From Streptomyces sp. B1I3 (GTDB lineage: Bacteria; Actinomycetota; Actinomycetes; Streptomycetales; Streptomycetaceae), in contig NZ_JAUSYD010000001.1 of NCBI RefSeq assembly GCF_030816615.1, forward strand, positions 2,852,001-2,916,000: DNA of 64,000 nt, in the 5' to 3' direction. Every line of letters starts with the position of its first letter. Positions within the stretch are counted from its first letter, which is position 1. The notes under the pieces were generated by a model. It made no database searches. It saw nothing but the letters and a program-made list of their open reading frames with translations, and was not told the origin of the DNA. Shown here piece by piece: positions 35,491 to 44,251 of this stretch. Made by a program: the position numbers and the translations under genes.

Positions 35491-35718
35491 GTGGAGGTCA
35501 AGATCGGGGTGCAGCACACACCCCGGGAGATCGTTCTGGAGAGCGGGCTTTCCGCCGAAGAGGTCGAGAGCGCGGTCGGCGAGGCGCTCACCGGCAAGAC
35601 GCAGCTGCTCAGCCTCACGGACGACAAGGGCCGCAAGGTTCTGGTGCCGACCGATCGGATCGCATACGTCGAGATCGGCGAGCCCAGCACCCGGCGGGTG
35701 GGCTTCGGCGCGCTGTAG
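35491..35718 (+). CDS. DUF3107 protein (TB9.4-like)
   Basis: A 75-residue protein beginning VEVKIGVQHTPREI and containing SAEEVESAVGEAL and VLVPTDRIAYVEIG, the DUF3107 pattern found next to the TetR gene in mycobacteria (Rv3208A). Biochemical role unknown. GTG at 35491, GGAGG 9 nt upstream. A strong terminator follows. Confidence 0.82.
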   Translation: MEVKIGVQHTPREIVLESGLSAEEVESAVGEALTGKTQLLSLTDDKGRKVLVPTDRIAYVEIGEPSTRRVGFGAL

Positions 35719-35751
35719 TCGCCCGGCGCAACGCACAGACGCAACGGACAG

Positions 35752-35787
35752 GGCGGAGGCCCGGCGGACAACCGCCGGGCCTCCGCC
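35752..35787 (+). terminator. Terminator after DUF3107 gene
   Basis: Perfect 16-bp arms (ggcggaggcccggcgg and its complement) with loop acaa, 33 bp after the stop codon, followed by ttctcgt. Confidence 0.8.
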
Positions 35788-35805
35788 TTCTCGTCCCACG
35801 GTGCC

Positions 35806-35865
35806 GCCCGGAGGTGTCCCCCGCGCCCGGAGCGTGTCGCCCGGAGGTGTCCCCCGCGCCCGGAG
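35806..35865. repeat. Tandem direct repeat, 27 identical bases at 33-bp period
   Basis: The unit starting gcccggaggtgtcccc occurs at 35806-35832 and 35839-35865, separated by 6 bp, in the spacer between the DUF3107 terminator and the next gene. Confidence 0.8.
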
Positions 35866-35943
35866 GAGGATTGCGTTCCGCAGGCCCCGGGTAGTACCGC
35901 CTAGGACCGAACGTCCGCGCGCAGTCAAGCGAGGTGACCTGCT

Positions 35944-36216
35944 GTGTTCTGGGAAATCATCGGCTCCGTCCTGCTCGGGCTCGCCCTGTCCTGGGTCGCG
36001 CTCCACTCCCTGCCGGACCGGCTGCCGTCCCCTCGCAGGGTGTTTCTCACCGGCGCACTCGGCGCGCTGTTCGGCGCCTATCTGACCCACTCGAGCCTGG
36101 ACTCGGGCCCTGCCCTGGCGACCGGTGCCGGTGCCGTGCTGGTCGGGGCGGTGACGCTGTCCCTGCTGATCCGCCCGCGCCGGAGCCGGCCGGTGCGGTC
36201 CGTGACGGCCCAGTAG
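35944..36216 (+). CDS. Small integral membrane protein
   Basis: 90 residues with three hydrophobic segments (FWEIIGSVLLGLALSWVAL, VFLTGALGALFGAYL, TGAGAVLVGAVTLSLLI) and an Arg-rich C-terminus. No family is recognised. GTG at 35944 with AGCGAGGTGA upstream. It converges on the ferritin-like gene. Confidence 0.6.
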   Translation: MFWEIIGSVLLGLALSWVALHSLPDRLPSPRRVFLTGALGALFGAYLTHSSLDSGPALATGAGAVLVGAVTLSLLIRPRRSRPVRSVTAQ

Positions 36217-36228
36217 GCAGGCGGCCGG

Positions 36229-36975
36229 TCAGGCCGCGAGGCCCAGCGCGGCCATCCGCTTGGTGTGCGCCTCGGTGATCCTGGAGAACATCCGGCCGAC
36301 CTCCGCGAGGTCGAAGCCGTCCGCCACTCCCCCGACGAGCATCGTCGACAGGGCGTCGCGGTCCGCGACCACCCGCTGGGCCTGGGAGAGCGCCTCACCC
36401 ATCAGCCTGCGCGCCCACAGGGCGAGGCGTCCGCCGACCCGGGGTTCCGCCTCGATGGCGGCGCGCACCTTCTCGACCGCGAAGTTGCCGTGCCCCGTGT
36501 CGTCGAGCACGGCGAGGACGAGGGAGCGGGTGTTCTCGTCGAGGCGTGCGGCGATCTCACGGTAGAAGTCGCTGGCGATCGAATCGCCGACGTACGCCTT
36601 GACCAGTCCCTCCAGCCAGTCCGACGGGGCGGTCTGGCGGTGGAAGTCGTCGAGCGCCTTGGCGAACGGCTCCATGGCCGCGGTCGGCTCCTCGTCGATG
36701 GCCGTGAGCCGGTCGGTCAGCTGCTCGAAGTGATGGAATTCGGCGGACGCCATCCGCGCCAGTGCCGCCTTGTCCCCGAGTGTCGGCGCCAGCTTCGCGT
36801 CGTCGGCGAGCCGCTCGAAGGCCGCGAGCTCCCCGTAGGCGAGTGCGCCGAGCAGATCCACCACCGCGGCTCGGTACTGCGCGTCGGCGGACGCCGTTTC
36901 CCAGTCCTGGGCGGCGATACCGGTGGGTGCGGGGGCTTCGTCGGATGCTTCAGTGGCGTTGTCAGGCGTCTCCAT
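36229..36975 (-). CDS. Ferritin-like (MiaE-like fold) protein
   Basis: A 248-residue helical protein with the di-iron style motif ASAEFHHFEQL and the later DDTGHGNFA pattern, matching actinobacterial ferritin-like proteins related to tRNA hydroxylase MiaE. Substrate unknown. ATG at 36975; the open frame continues upstream to 37065 without a convincing ribosome site. It lies next to the DEAD-box helicase, as Rv3210c lies next to rhlE. Confidence 0.7.
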   Translation of the reverse strand: METPDNATEASDEAPAPTGIAAQDWETASADAQYRAAVVDLLGALAYGELAAFERLADDAKLAPTLGDKAALARMASAEFHHFEQLTDRLTAIDEEPTAAMEPFAKALDDFHRQTAPSDWLEGLVKAYVGDSIASDFYREIAARLDENTRSLVLAVLDDTGHGNFAVEKVRAAIEAEPRVGGRLALWARRLMGEALSQAQRVVADRDALSTMLVGGVADGFDLAEVGRMFSRITEAHTKRMAALGLAA

Positions 36976-37359
36976 GCAGCGCAGAATAGCCCGCCTCCCC
37001 GGGGGCGGAGGGGCCTGCCCGACAGAAGACATCACACCGATCCGATGAATTCGCCCAACACACATGCGCGAATCCGGGGTACAGTGGTATTGCGCTTACT
37101 GAGCATTTTCCTGTGCCAGGGGCGCGACCTTGAATGAGGATGCCCGGTCGGAGGCCCGATCGGCTCCGAACCGACAGCCCTCCACGCGGTGCGTACGCCA
37201 TGTACGACCGCAGCTGAGGGGCCCCCTCAGCGGCACGAGCGCTCGAGCGACGGCAGTGGTCCCGCGCCACCCGGCCCATCCACGGCCGGATGACCAACCC
37301 CGGCACGGTACGACCCCCAGCGTTCGCCTCGGACCGCGTCTCACAGAAGAGGCAGCACC
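36976..37359 (+). promoter_or_regulatory. 384-bp gene-free leader before the DEAD-box helicase
   Basis: No gene is supported here. A perfect 9-bp inverted repeat gctgagggg-c-cccctcagc lies at 37213-37231, and a looser gaattcgc/gcgcgaat inverted pair near 37047-37075. A long structured 5' leader fits cold- or stress-regulated DEAD-box genes. Promoters for both divergent neighbours must lie within it, but none is clear enough to place. Confidence 0.4.
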
Positions 37360-39462
37360 CTGACTACGTTCCGCGACCTCGGCATCCTTACCGAGACGGC
37401 CGAAGCCCTCGAGGCGGTCGGCATCATGTCCCCCTTCCCCATCCAGGAGATGACGCTCCCCGTAGCGCTCTCCGGATCGGACGTCATCGGCCAGGCCAAG
37501 ACCGGCACCGGCAAGACGCTCGGTTTCGGTCTGCCGCTCCTGGAGCGTGTGACCGTCCCCGCCGACGTCGAGTCCGGCCGGGCGGCGCCCGAGAAGCTGA
37601 CGGACGCGCCCCAGGCCCTGATCGTCGTCCCCACCCGCGAGCTGTGCCAGCAGGTCACCAACGACCTGCTCACCGCCGGCAAGGTCCGTAACGTCCGCGT
37701 TCTCGCGATCTACGGCGGCCGGGCGTACGAGCCCCAGGTCGAGGCCCTCAAGAAGGGTGTCGACGTGATCGTCGGCACTCCGGGCCGGCTGCTCGACCTG
37801 GCGGGCCAGCGCAAGCTCGACCTCTCGCACATCCGCGTCCTGGTCCTCGACGAGGCCGACGAGATGCTCGACCTGGGCTTCCTGCCCGACGTCGAGCGCA
37901 TCATCACGATGCTGCCGCCCAAGCGCCAGACGATGCTGTTCTCGGCCACGATGCCCGGGGCCGTCATCAGCCTCGCGCGCCGCTACATGTCGCAGCCGAC
38001 GCACATCAACGCCACCTCGCCCGACGACGAGGGCACGACCGTCAAGAACACCGCGCAGTACGTCTACCGCGCGCACAACATGGACAAGCCCGAGATGGTC
38101 TCGCGCATCCTGCAGGCCGAGGGCCGCGGACTCGCGATGATCTTCTGCCGTACGAAGCGCACGGCCGCCGACATCGCCGAGCAGCTGGAGAAGCGCGGAT
38201 TCGCGTCCGGCGCGGTCCACGGCGACCTCGGCCAGGGCGCCCGTGAGCAGGCCCTGCGGGCATTCCGCAACGGCAAGGTGGACGTCCTCGTCTGCACCGA
38301 TGTCGCCGCGCGCGGCATCGACGTCGAGGGTGTGACCCATGTCATCAACTACCAGTCGCCCGAGGACGAGAAGACCTACCTCCACCGCATCGGCCGTACC
38401 GGCCGCGCGGGGGCCAAGGGCATCGCGATCACGCTGGTCGACTGGGACGACATCCCGCGCTGGCAGTTGATCAACAAGGCCCTGGACCTGAAGTTCCCGG
38501 ATCCGCCCGAGACGTACTCCACGTCCCCCCACCTGTACGAGGAACTCAACATCCCGGCCGGCACCAAGGGTGTCCTGCCGCGCACCGAGCGGACCCGTGC
38601 GGGTCTGCGGGCGGAGGAGATCGAGGACCTCGGCGAGACCGGCGGCCGTGGCCGCAAGTCCGCCGCCTCCGCCCCGGCACCGCGCGAGGAGCGTGCCCCG
38701 CGCACGCCCCGTCAGCGTCGTCGCACGCGTGGTGGCGACAGCATGGAGGAAGCCGCCGCGACGGTGCCCGCCCCGTCGGCGGAGGTCTCCGGTGACGAGT
38801 CGGCGGAGCCGCGTACACCGCGCCGTAGGCGCCGTACCCGTGTCGCCGCCCCCGAGGGCGTTTCGGCGGTGGCCGTGGCCGAGGCCCCGGCCGCGACGAC
38901 CGCGGTGAAGGCCGCACCGGCCGTCGCTGAGGCCGTGGCCGTCGAGGCCGCGCCGGTCGAGGCCGAGGCGGAGGCGGAGGCGGAGGCGGAGGCCGAGGCG
39001 AAGCCGCGTCGCCGCCGCAGCCGTGCGGCGGTGAAGCCGGTCTCCGAAGCGGCCGAGGCCGCCCCGGCGGCCGACCCCGTGGTCGACTTCCAGACCGTGG
39101 CCGTCACCGCACCGGCGGTGGAGACCGTGGCCACCAAGCCGCGTCGGCGTGCCCGTGTCATGAAGCCCGCCGACGAGGTGGACTTCCAGATCGCTCCGGC
39201 CTCCGAGCCCGCGACCGAGACGAGGCCGCGCCGCCGTCCCCGGGCCGCCACCAAGCCGAGGACCGAGGCCGTCGCCGAGGCCCCGGTCGTGGCGGAGGAC
39301 GGGGCGGAGACCAAGCCGGTACGCCGCCGCAGGCCGCGTACCGCCGCGAAGGCGGAGACCGCCGCGGTCACCACCGAGGTGGCGACGGGCGAGGACGCGC
39401 CCGCGAAGCCGCGCCGTCGCCGCGCCCGCGCCACGACGGTTGCCGAGACGCCCGGGAACTGA
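37360..39462 (+). CDS. DEAD-box RNA helicase, RhlE-like, CTG start
   Basis: A 700-residue RNA helicase: Q-motif FPIQ, AKTGTGKT, PTRELCQQ, VLDEADEM, FSATMP, ARGIDVEGV and HRIGRTGRAG. The tail from about residue 420 is Ala/Glu-rich with six basic patches of the form KPRRRRxRA, likely RNA binding. Start is CTG at 37360 (LTTFRDLGIL), with agagg about 9 nt before it: the ATG at 37426 would remove the conserved Phe upstream of the Q-motif, and no ATG, GTG or TTG exists in frame between. Confidence 0.85.
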   Translation: MTTFRDLGILTETAEALEAVGIMSPFPIQEMTLPVALSGSDVIGQAKTGTGKTLGFGLPLLERVTVPADVESGRAAPEKLTDAPQALIVVPTRELCQQVTNDLLTAGKVRNVRVLAIYGGRAYEPQVEALKKGVDVIVGTPGRLLDLAGQRKLDLSHIRVLVLDEADEMLDLGFLPDVERIITMLPPKRQTMLFSATMPGAVISLARRYMSQPTHINATSPDDEGTTVKNTAQYVYRAHNMDKPEMVSRILQAEGRGLAMIFCRTKRTAADIAEQLEKRGFASGAVHGDLGQGAREQALRAFRNGKVDVLVCTDVAARGIDVEGVTHVINYQSPEDEKTYLHRIGRTGRAGAKGIAITLVDWDDIPRWQLINKALDLKFPDPPETYSTSPHLYEELNIPAGTKGVLPRTERTRAGLRAEEIEDLGETGGRGRKSAASAPAPREERAPRTPRQRRRTRGGDSMEEAAATVPAPSAEVSGDESAEPRTPRRRRRTRVAAPEGVSAVAVAEAPAATTAVKAAPAVAEAVAVEAAPVEAEAEAEAEAEAEAKPRRRRSRAAVKPVSEAAEAAPAADPVVDFQTVAVTAPAVETVATKPRRRARVMKPADEVDFQIAPASEPATETRPRRRPRAATKPRTEAVAEAPVVAEDGAETKPVRRRRPRTAAKAETAAVTTEVATGEDAPAKPRRRRARATTVAETPGN

Positions 39463-39477
39463 TCCGCAGCACCTCTT

Positions 39478-39524
39478 CGTACGGCCCCGGTCTCCCGCTC
39501 GTCGCGGGGGGCCGGGGCCGTACG
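39478..39524 (+). terminator. Terminator after DEAD-box gene
   Basis: Arms cgtacggccccgg (39478-39490) and its exact complement (39512-39524), with further pairing inside, 15 bp after the stop codon. Confidence 0.8.
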
Positions 39525-39566
39525 TCTGCCTGGGCGCGATCCGCCGCCCGGCGATAGCCTCGGCCC

Positions 39567-40421
39567 ATGAGCCGGCCTCCCACCTTCGCCCCGCCCGCCT
39601 GTGCCCGTGCCCGCACGCTGTCCACGGAACGCGGCGACTTCGCCGTGCTGGACGCCGCACCGGCCGACGGCGCACACTCCACAGCGCTCCTCCTGCCCGG
39701 ATACACCGGAAGCAAGGAGGACTTCATCGCCCTGCTGGAACCGCTCGCGGACGCCGGTGTCCGGGTCGTCTCGGTGGACGGCCGCGGACAGTACGAGACC
39801 GCGGGGGCTGACCGACAAGATGCTTATTCCCAGGCGGAGTTGGCGCGCGACGTGCTGGCGCAGGCCGCTGCCCTGGGAGCGGCCGGAGCGCCCGGAGGCA
39901 TCCATCTGCTCGGGCACTCCCTGGGCGGCCAGATCGCCCGCGCCGCGGTCCTCCTGGACGCCGCGCCCTTCCGCTCACTGACCCTGATGTCGTCCGGTCC
40001 TGCCGAGATCTCCCCCGACCAGCAGAAGAAGGCACGCCTGCTCGCCGACACCCTGAGCCGCTGGAGCATGGCCGAGGTCTGGCAGGCCATGCGTGCCATG
40101 GATCCTCCGGAGGACGCGGACATCGGCGACGGGGAGGATCTGCGCCGCCGCTGGATGCGTCACGACCCGGCCCAGCTGATCGCCACGGGCGCGCAGCTGT
40201 CCGCCGAGCCGGACCGGGTGGACGAGCTCGCCGCGCTGCCCCTTCCCGTCCACGTGATCTCGGGCGAGAGCGACGACGTGTGGCCGGTACCGCTCCTCGA
40301 CGTCATGGCGCAGCGGCTGGGGGCCCGGCGCACCGTGATCGAGGGGGCCGAGCACTCCCCCAACACGGCCAGGCCGCGGGAGACGGCGGACGCCCTCGTC
40401 TCGTTCTGGGAGTCCGTCTGA
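39567..40421 (+). CDS. Alpha/beta hydrolase
   Basis: A 284-residue cytosolic hydrolase: oxyanion strand LLLPGYTGSKED, VDGRGQYET, nucleophile GHSLGGQIA, acid GESDDVWP and histidine GAEHSPNT. Probably a carboxylesterase or similar enzyme; the substrate cannot be read. ATG at 39567. Single gene between the helicase terminator and the convergent NYN gene. Confidence 0.8.
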   Translation: MSRPPTFAPPACARARTLSTERGDFAVLDAAPADGAHSTALLLPGYTGSKEDFIALLEPLADAGVRVVSVDGRGQYETAGADRQDAYSQAELARDVLAQAAALGAAGAPGGIHLLGHSLGGQIARAAVLLDAAPFRSLTLMSSGPAEISPDQQKKARLLADTLSRWSMAEVWQAMRAMDPPEDADIGDGEDLRRRWMRHDPAQLIATGAQLSAEPDRVDELAALPLPVHVISGESDDVWPVPLLDVMAQRLGARRTVIEGAEHSPNTARPRETADALVSFWESV

Positions 40422-40492
40422 GCCGCGCCCCGGCCGGTCCGCCACTCCTGGGTCGCAGGTGCGCCAGGGGGGCCGGCACCACGCCTGCGCCG

Positions 40493-41404
40493 TCAGTACT
40501 GCGCCTGCAGGTGGTGCCAGAAGCCGTCGCGCAGCGCCCGGCGGAGGTGGGCGTGGCCGCGCAGGGAGTGCTGCAGCAGCCGTTCGGCCTCGACGAGGAG
40601 ATCCTGGTCGACGGAGCCCGGGAGGTAGGGGTGCCCGGGCAGCAGGTCGGCGAGGGCCTCCCGGCCGCGTGAGGAGAGCCAGGTGGCGGCGATCTGCGCG
40701 CCGACGAAGCGGACGTCCTCGCGCGCCGGGGCCGGGCTGTCGTCCTCGTACATCGTGACGGGGCGCCGGGTGACGTACGGGCGGCAGAACTCCAGGTCGA
40801 AGGTCCGCTGACTGTCGACCTCCCAGAGCAGCGGCTCGGCCTGGTTGCGCCCCTCCCCGGCCTCGATGCCCCACAGGTGCACGCGGGCGCCGTAGCCCTG
40901 CGCGGACTCGACGGCCGACACCAGGTCCTCGTCCCCGCCGACGAGCGCCGCGTCGCTGATGGCCCGGTGGCGTGCGAGGGACTCGAGGTCGGTGCGGATG
41001 AGCGAGTCGACGCCCTTCTGCTGGTTGTTGGCGTTGAGGTTGCCGAGCCGGACCTTGACGTCGGGGAGTTCGGCGATGGCCTGCTGCTCGACGGTGTGGA
41101 TCCGGCGCCTGGCCCCGTCGTACCAGTACACGCGCAGGAGCCGGCTGTCCGCGAAGATCGTGCGGGCCTTGTCGATGAAGGCCTCGATCAGCCCTTCCGC
41201 GTCGAGGTCGAAGGAGCGCCGGTCCTCTGTCCCGGTGACGAGCAGTCCGGCGGCGGCGTAGACGTATCCCGCGTCCACGAAGATCGCGTGGGTGGAGGGG
41301 GTCTTCGACACCTCCGCGAGAACGCGCTGGAGCAGTTCGTTGGTGCGCCCCAGCTGCTCGCGGATGTCGGGACCTCCGTCGGGCCGCGTGTCAGCCTGAC
41401 TCAT
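40493..41404 (-). CDS. NYN-domain (PIN-like) putative ribonuclease
   Basis: A 303-residue protein with an NYN/LabA-like domain: first acidic strand IFVDAGYVY, YWYDGA, QQKGVDSLIRTDL and VGGDEDLVSAVE carry the acidic residues expected for metal-dependent RNA cleavage. A C-terminal helical region of about 90 residues follows. RNA target unknown. ATG at 41404. Confidence 0.78.
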   Translation of the reverse strand: MSQADTRPDGGPDIREQLGRTNELLQRVLAEVSKTPSTHAIFVDAGYVYAAAGLLVTGTEDRRSFDLDAEGLIEAFIDKARTIFADSRLLRVYWYDGARRRIHTVEQQAIAELPDVKVRLGNLNANNQQKGVDSLIRTDLESLARHRAISDAALVGGDEDLVSAVESAQGYGARVHLWGIEAGEGRNQAEPLLWEVDSQRTFDLEFCRPYVTRRPVTMYEDDSPAPAREDVRFVGAQIAATWLSSRGREALADLLPGHPYLPGSVDQDLLVEAERLLQHSLRGHAHLRRALRDGFWHHLQAQY

Positions 41405-41615
41405 ACGGGCCTCATCGTCTGCGCATGCTCGGTTACCGGCTGGTACTTAGACATCCAAAAAATTTCCTTAGCGTAGGGAATGTTTGCTCTGGGCAAGACG
41501 TTGTCACCACTTGTGGAGCACGGGACGTGGACCGTCCCGGGCCCCACATCCTTGCGGACGGCAAGCCGTCCCCCCAGTAGTTCTCCAGCAGGAGGATCAG
41601 ACGAAGGGAAGCCTC

Positions 41616-41768
41616 ATGCGCTTCGAGATCATGCGACTCGACGATGTCGACGGTACCGCCGTGGACAGCACGGTCGTGGACGCCGCCTCCGTCAACCGGA
41701 TCGTGCAGCAGGCCGCCTCCATCGGCCAGCGCATCTACATCCGGCCGGCCGACACGTCGGCTTCATAA
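41616..41768 (+). CDS. Conserved-looking 50-residue peptide, unknown function
   Basis: The ORF starts ATG at 41616 with aaggga 7-8 nt upstream and encodes MRFEIMRLDDVDG..., ending IRPADTSAS. It is acidic in the first half and has no membrane segment or signal peptide. Two hairpins sit in its leader: cgggacg/cgtcccg at 41521-41539 and ggacgg-caag-ccgtcc at 41556-41571. No enzyme for peptide modification is next to it. The regular codon use and strong leader argue for a real gene. Confidence 0.65.
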   Translation: MRFEIMRLDDVDGTAVDSTVVDAASVNRIVQQAASIGQRIYIRPADTSAS

Positions 41769-41823
41769 CGCCCTGCATCGCTCGCGTCGCCGATGTCAGG
41801 CGGATGAGGAGCAGAAGACGACG

Positions 41824-41855
41824 CGCCCCCGCACGGAAGTTCCCGAGCGGGGGCG
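41824..41855. terminator. Bidirectional terminator
   Basis: Arms cgcccccgc (41824-41832) and gcgggggcg (41847-41855) between the convergent small-peptide gene and the MarC gene. Confidence 0.65.
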
Positions 41856-41870
41856 TTGTGGCGTCCGGGT

Positions 41871-42476
41871 TCAGGAGCTCCGGATGACCTGGGTGACCCC
41901 GTTGATGATCTGCTGGACGGCGATCGCGGAGAGCATCATCCCGGCGAGCCGGGTCACCAGGACCACTCCCCCGTCCCTGATCACCCGGATGATCAGCAGC
42001 GAGTAGCGCATGGCGAGCCAGAGCACGACGTGCATGGCGATGATCGCCGACCAGACGGAGGCCTGTCCGCCGAAACCGTCGGCGTGCTGCACCGCGAGGA
42101 TCACCGAGACGATCGCACCCGGCCCGGCCAGCAGCGGCATGCCCAGCGGTACGAGGGCCACGTTGACGTCCTTGGTCTGCGTGGGCTCATCCGTCTTGCC
42201 GGTGAGCAGGTCCAGCGCGATCAGCAGCAGCAGGAGTCCGCCCGCGATCATCAGCGCGGGCACGGAGACGTGCAGGTAGTCGAGGATCTGCTGGCCCAGC
42301 ACTCCGAAGACGGCGATCACGCCGAAGGCGACGGAGACCGCCTGCAGGGCCATCTTGCGCTGCACCTTGGCGGGGCGCCCCGCGGTGAGCGCCAGGAAGA
42401 TGGGCGTGATTCCGGGCGGATCCATGATCACGAAAAGGGTGAGGAAAAGGGATCCGAAGACAGCGATGTCGAACAC
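41871..42476 (-). CDS. MarC family integral membrane protein
   Basis: A 201-residue six-helix membrane protein with MarC/UPF0056 features: MDPPGITPIFLALTAG, LDLLTGK, and VALVPLGMPLLAGPGAI, which lines a conserved core. The transport or other role of MarC proteins is not settled; no link to multiple-antibiotic resistance should be assumed from the name. ATG at 42476. A 168-bp gap separates it from the PHP gene upstream. Confidence 0.85.
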   Translation of the reverse strand: MFDIAVFGSLFLTLFVIMDPPGITPIFLALTAGRPAKVQRKMALQAVSVAFGVIAVFGVLGQQILDYLHVSVPALMIAGGLLLLLIALDLLTGKTDEPTQTKDVNVALVPLGMPLLAGPGAIVSVILAVQHADGFGGQASVWSAIIAMHVVLWLAMRYSLLIIRVIRDGGVVLVTRLAGMMLSAIAVQQIINGVTQVIRSS

Positions 42477-42644
42477 AGTGAGCCTTGCGAGAGAAGAACG
42501 GGTCGAACAGGGAGGTGCGCGGGCCGGCGGGCGCCACGGCGTCCGGGCACGCCGGGAGGCGGCGGCGGTGCGGTGGGCGCGGGGAGGGTGGACGCGCGGG
42601 GAACTCGTCGGGCGCGGGGAGAACTCGCCGGTCGGGGGAGGTCG

Positions 42645-43520
42645 TTACGCGCGGAACTCGCGGAGCGGTCCGCCGGCGCCCGGCACAGGGAACGCCCCCG
42701 TGGCACGCCGGGTGATCTCGCCGTAGATCTCGGGGTCCGTGGTGTAGTCACCGAGCCGGACGGTCTTGCGGGTGCCGTGGTAGTCACTGGACCCGGTGGG
42801 CAGCAGCCCCAGTTCGGCGGCGAGCCCTCGCAGCCGCGCCCTGGTGGGCTCGTCGTGGTCCATGTGGTCGATCTCGATGCCGTCGAGGCCGGCGGCGGCC
42901 AGGTCCGCGATCACGGACTCCGGCACCACGGCGCCGCGCTTGACGGCGAGCGGGTGGGCGAAGACCGTGACGCCTCCGGCGGCCTTGACCAGCCGGACCG
43001 CTTCGAACGGGTCGAATTCGTGCTTCTCCGCGTAGGCGCGCCCACCGTTGCCGAGCCACTGCGGGGTGAAGGCGTCGGACACCGAGTCGACGACACCGAG
43101 GTCCACGAGGGCGGTCGCGATGTGCGGGCGGCCGACCGAGCCGTCACCGGCGATCCGGGCGACCTGCTCCCAGTCGATCGGGACGCCGAGTTCCTGGAGC
43201 TTCTCCACCATGGTCCGGGCGCGCGGCACCCGGTCGTCCCGGACCAGCTCGCGCTCGCGCGCCAGTTCGGGTTCCGAGGGGTCGAAGAGGTACGCCAGCA
43301 TGTGCAGCCCGACGCCGCCGACACGACAGGAGAGCTCGGCCCCCGTGACGAGCGTGAGGCCCTCGGGGAGGGCGGCTGCCGCTTCCGCGTGACCGCCCAC
43401 GGTGTCGTGGTCGGTCAGGGCGACGACGTCGAGGCCCGCCGCGGCGGCGGCGGCCACCAGTTCCGCGGGGGTGTCCGTGCCGTCCGACGCGGTGGAGTGG
43501 GTGTGCAGATCGATGCGCAC
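42645..43520 (-). CDS. PHP-domain phosphoesterase
   Basis: A 291-residue PHP enzyme with the metal motifs DLHTHSTASDGTD, ALTDHDTVGG, FAHPLAVKRG and GSSDYHG. The family includes 3',5'-nucleoside bisphosphate phosphatase/RNase AM, which removes 3'-phosphates from pAp and trims RNA 5' ends, and this is the best guess. ATG at 43520. The gene stands between the MarC gene and a zinc-ribbon protein, all on the minus strand. Confidence 0.82.
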   Translation of the reverse strand: MRIDLHTHSTASDGTDTPAELVAAAAAAGLDVVALTDHDTVGGHAEAAAALPEGLTLVTGAELSCRVGGVGLHMLAYLFDPSEPELARERELVRDDRVPRARTMVEKLQELGVPIDWEQVARIAGDGSVGRPHIATALVDLGVVDSVSDAFTPQWLGNGGRAYAEKHEFDPFEAVRLVKAAGGVTVFAHPLAVKRGAVVPESVIADLAAAGLDGIEIDHMDHDEPTRARLRGLAAELGLLPTGSSDYHGTRKTVRLGDYTTDPEIYGEITRRATGAFPVPGAGGPLREFRA

Positions 43521-43606
43521 GACGTACTCCAGTGCTACTGACGGACGGGGGGACGCTCAAGGATAACCGGCGGCCACCCCTCCGCCTGCCGCTGCCGTCG
43601 GCCCGC

Positions 43607-44251
43607 TCAAGGGGGCGTCAGCAGCCGGGGGGTGAGCGCTCCGCACGGCACGAGGTCCACTTCCCCGCCCGCGTCGCGCAGATCCGTCAGCACCAGGTCG
43701 TCGTACATCATGAGCCCGGACCGTTCGGGCCAGACGATCGCCCAGAGCCACAGGCCGCGCGCCTCACCGGCGAACACGGCCCGGTCGTCGGGGGTGTCCT
43801 TGACGTGCCACAGCGGGGTGGGCCGCCCCGCGGCGAGCAGCTTGGCGTCCGGGGCTCCGTCCAGCCGCAGGCCGGCGCCGGGGTCGAGGCCGTCGATACC
43901 GGCGTAGCGCGCGCCGAGTCCGACCCCGAGCTCCTCGGCGACGAACAGCAGTTCACACAGACCGCCGAGCGGCCCGGGCCCCGAGCAGGCGACCGCGGTC
44001 GCGCGCCCGCCGCTGCGGTCGTCCCCCGCGTACGCCGCTCCCGTGAACAGCCAGCCCACCGGAAGCGGCCAGGGCATCCACACAGGCACCCGCGCCCTGT
44101 GCACGACCACACCGAGCGCCTCCACGCTGGGCGGGATCACCGGCTGCATCGGGTGCACCTGGCCGTGGGCCGAGCACTGCCAGGCATCCGCGAACAGACC
44201 GGGCGCCCTGACCCGGCCACCGCACTTCGGGCAACTGGGTTCGCCCCTCAT
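43607..44251 (-). CDS. DUF6758-like zinc-ribbon protein
   Basis: A 214-residue protein opening with a zinc knuckle (CPKCGG ... WQCSAHG) followed by a conserved Trp/Pro-rich domain (VPVWMPWPLPVGWLFTGAAYAGDD). Resembles an actinobacterial family of unknown function (DUF6758). ATG at 44251 chosen over TTG at 44260. Likely cotranscribed with the PHP gene, 86 bp away. Confidence 0.7.
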   Translation of the reverse strand: MRGEPSCPKCGGRVRAPGLFADAWQCSAHGQVHPMQPVIPPSVEALGVVVHRARVPVWMPWPLPVGWLFTGAAYAGDDRSGGRATAVACSGPGPLGGLCELLFVAEELGVGLGARYAGIDGLDPGAGLRLDGAPDAKLLAAGRPTPLWHVKDTPDDRAVFAGEARGLWLWAIVWPERSGLMMYDDLVLTDLRDAGGEVDLVPCGALTPRLLTPP

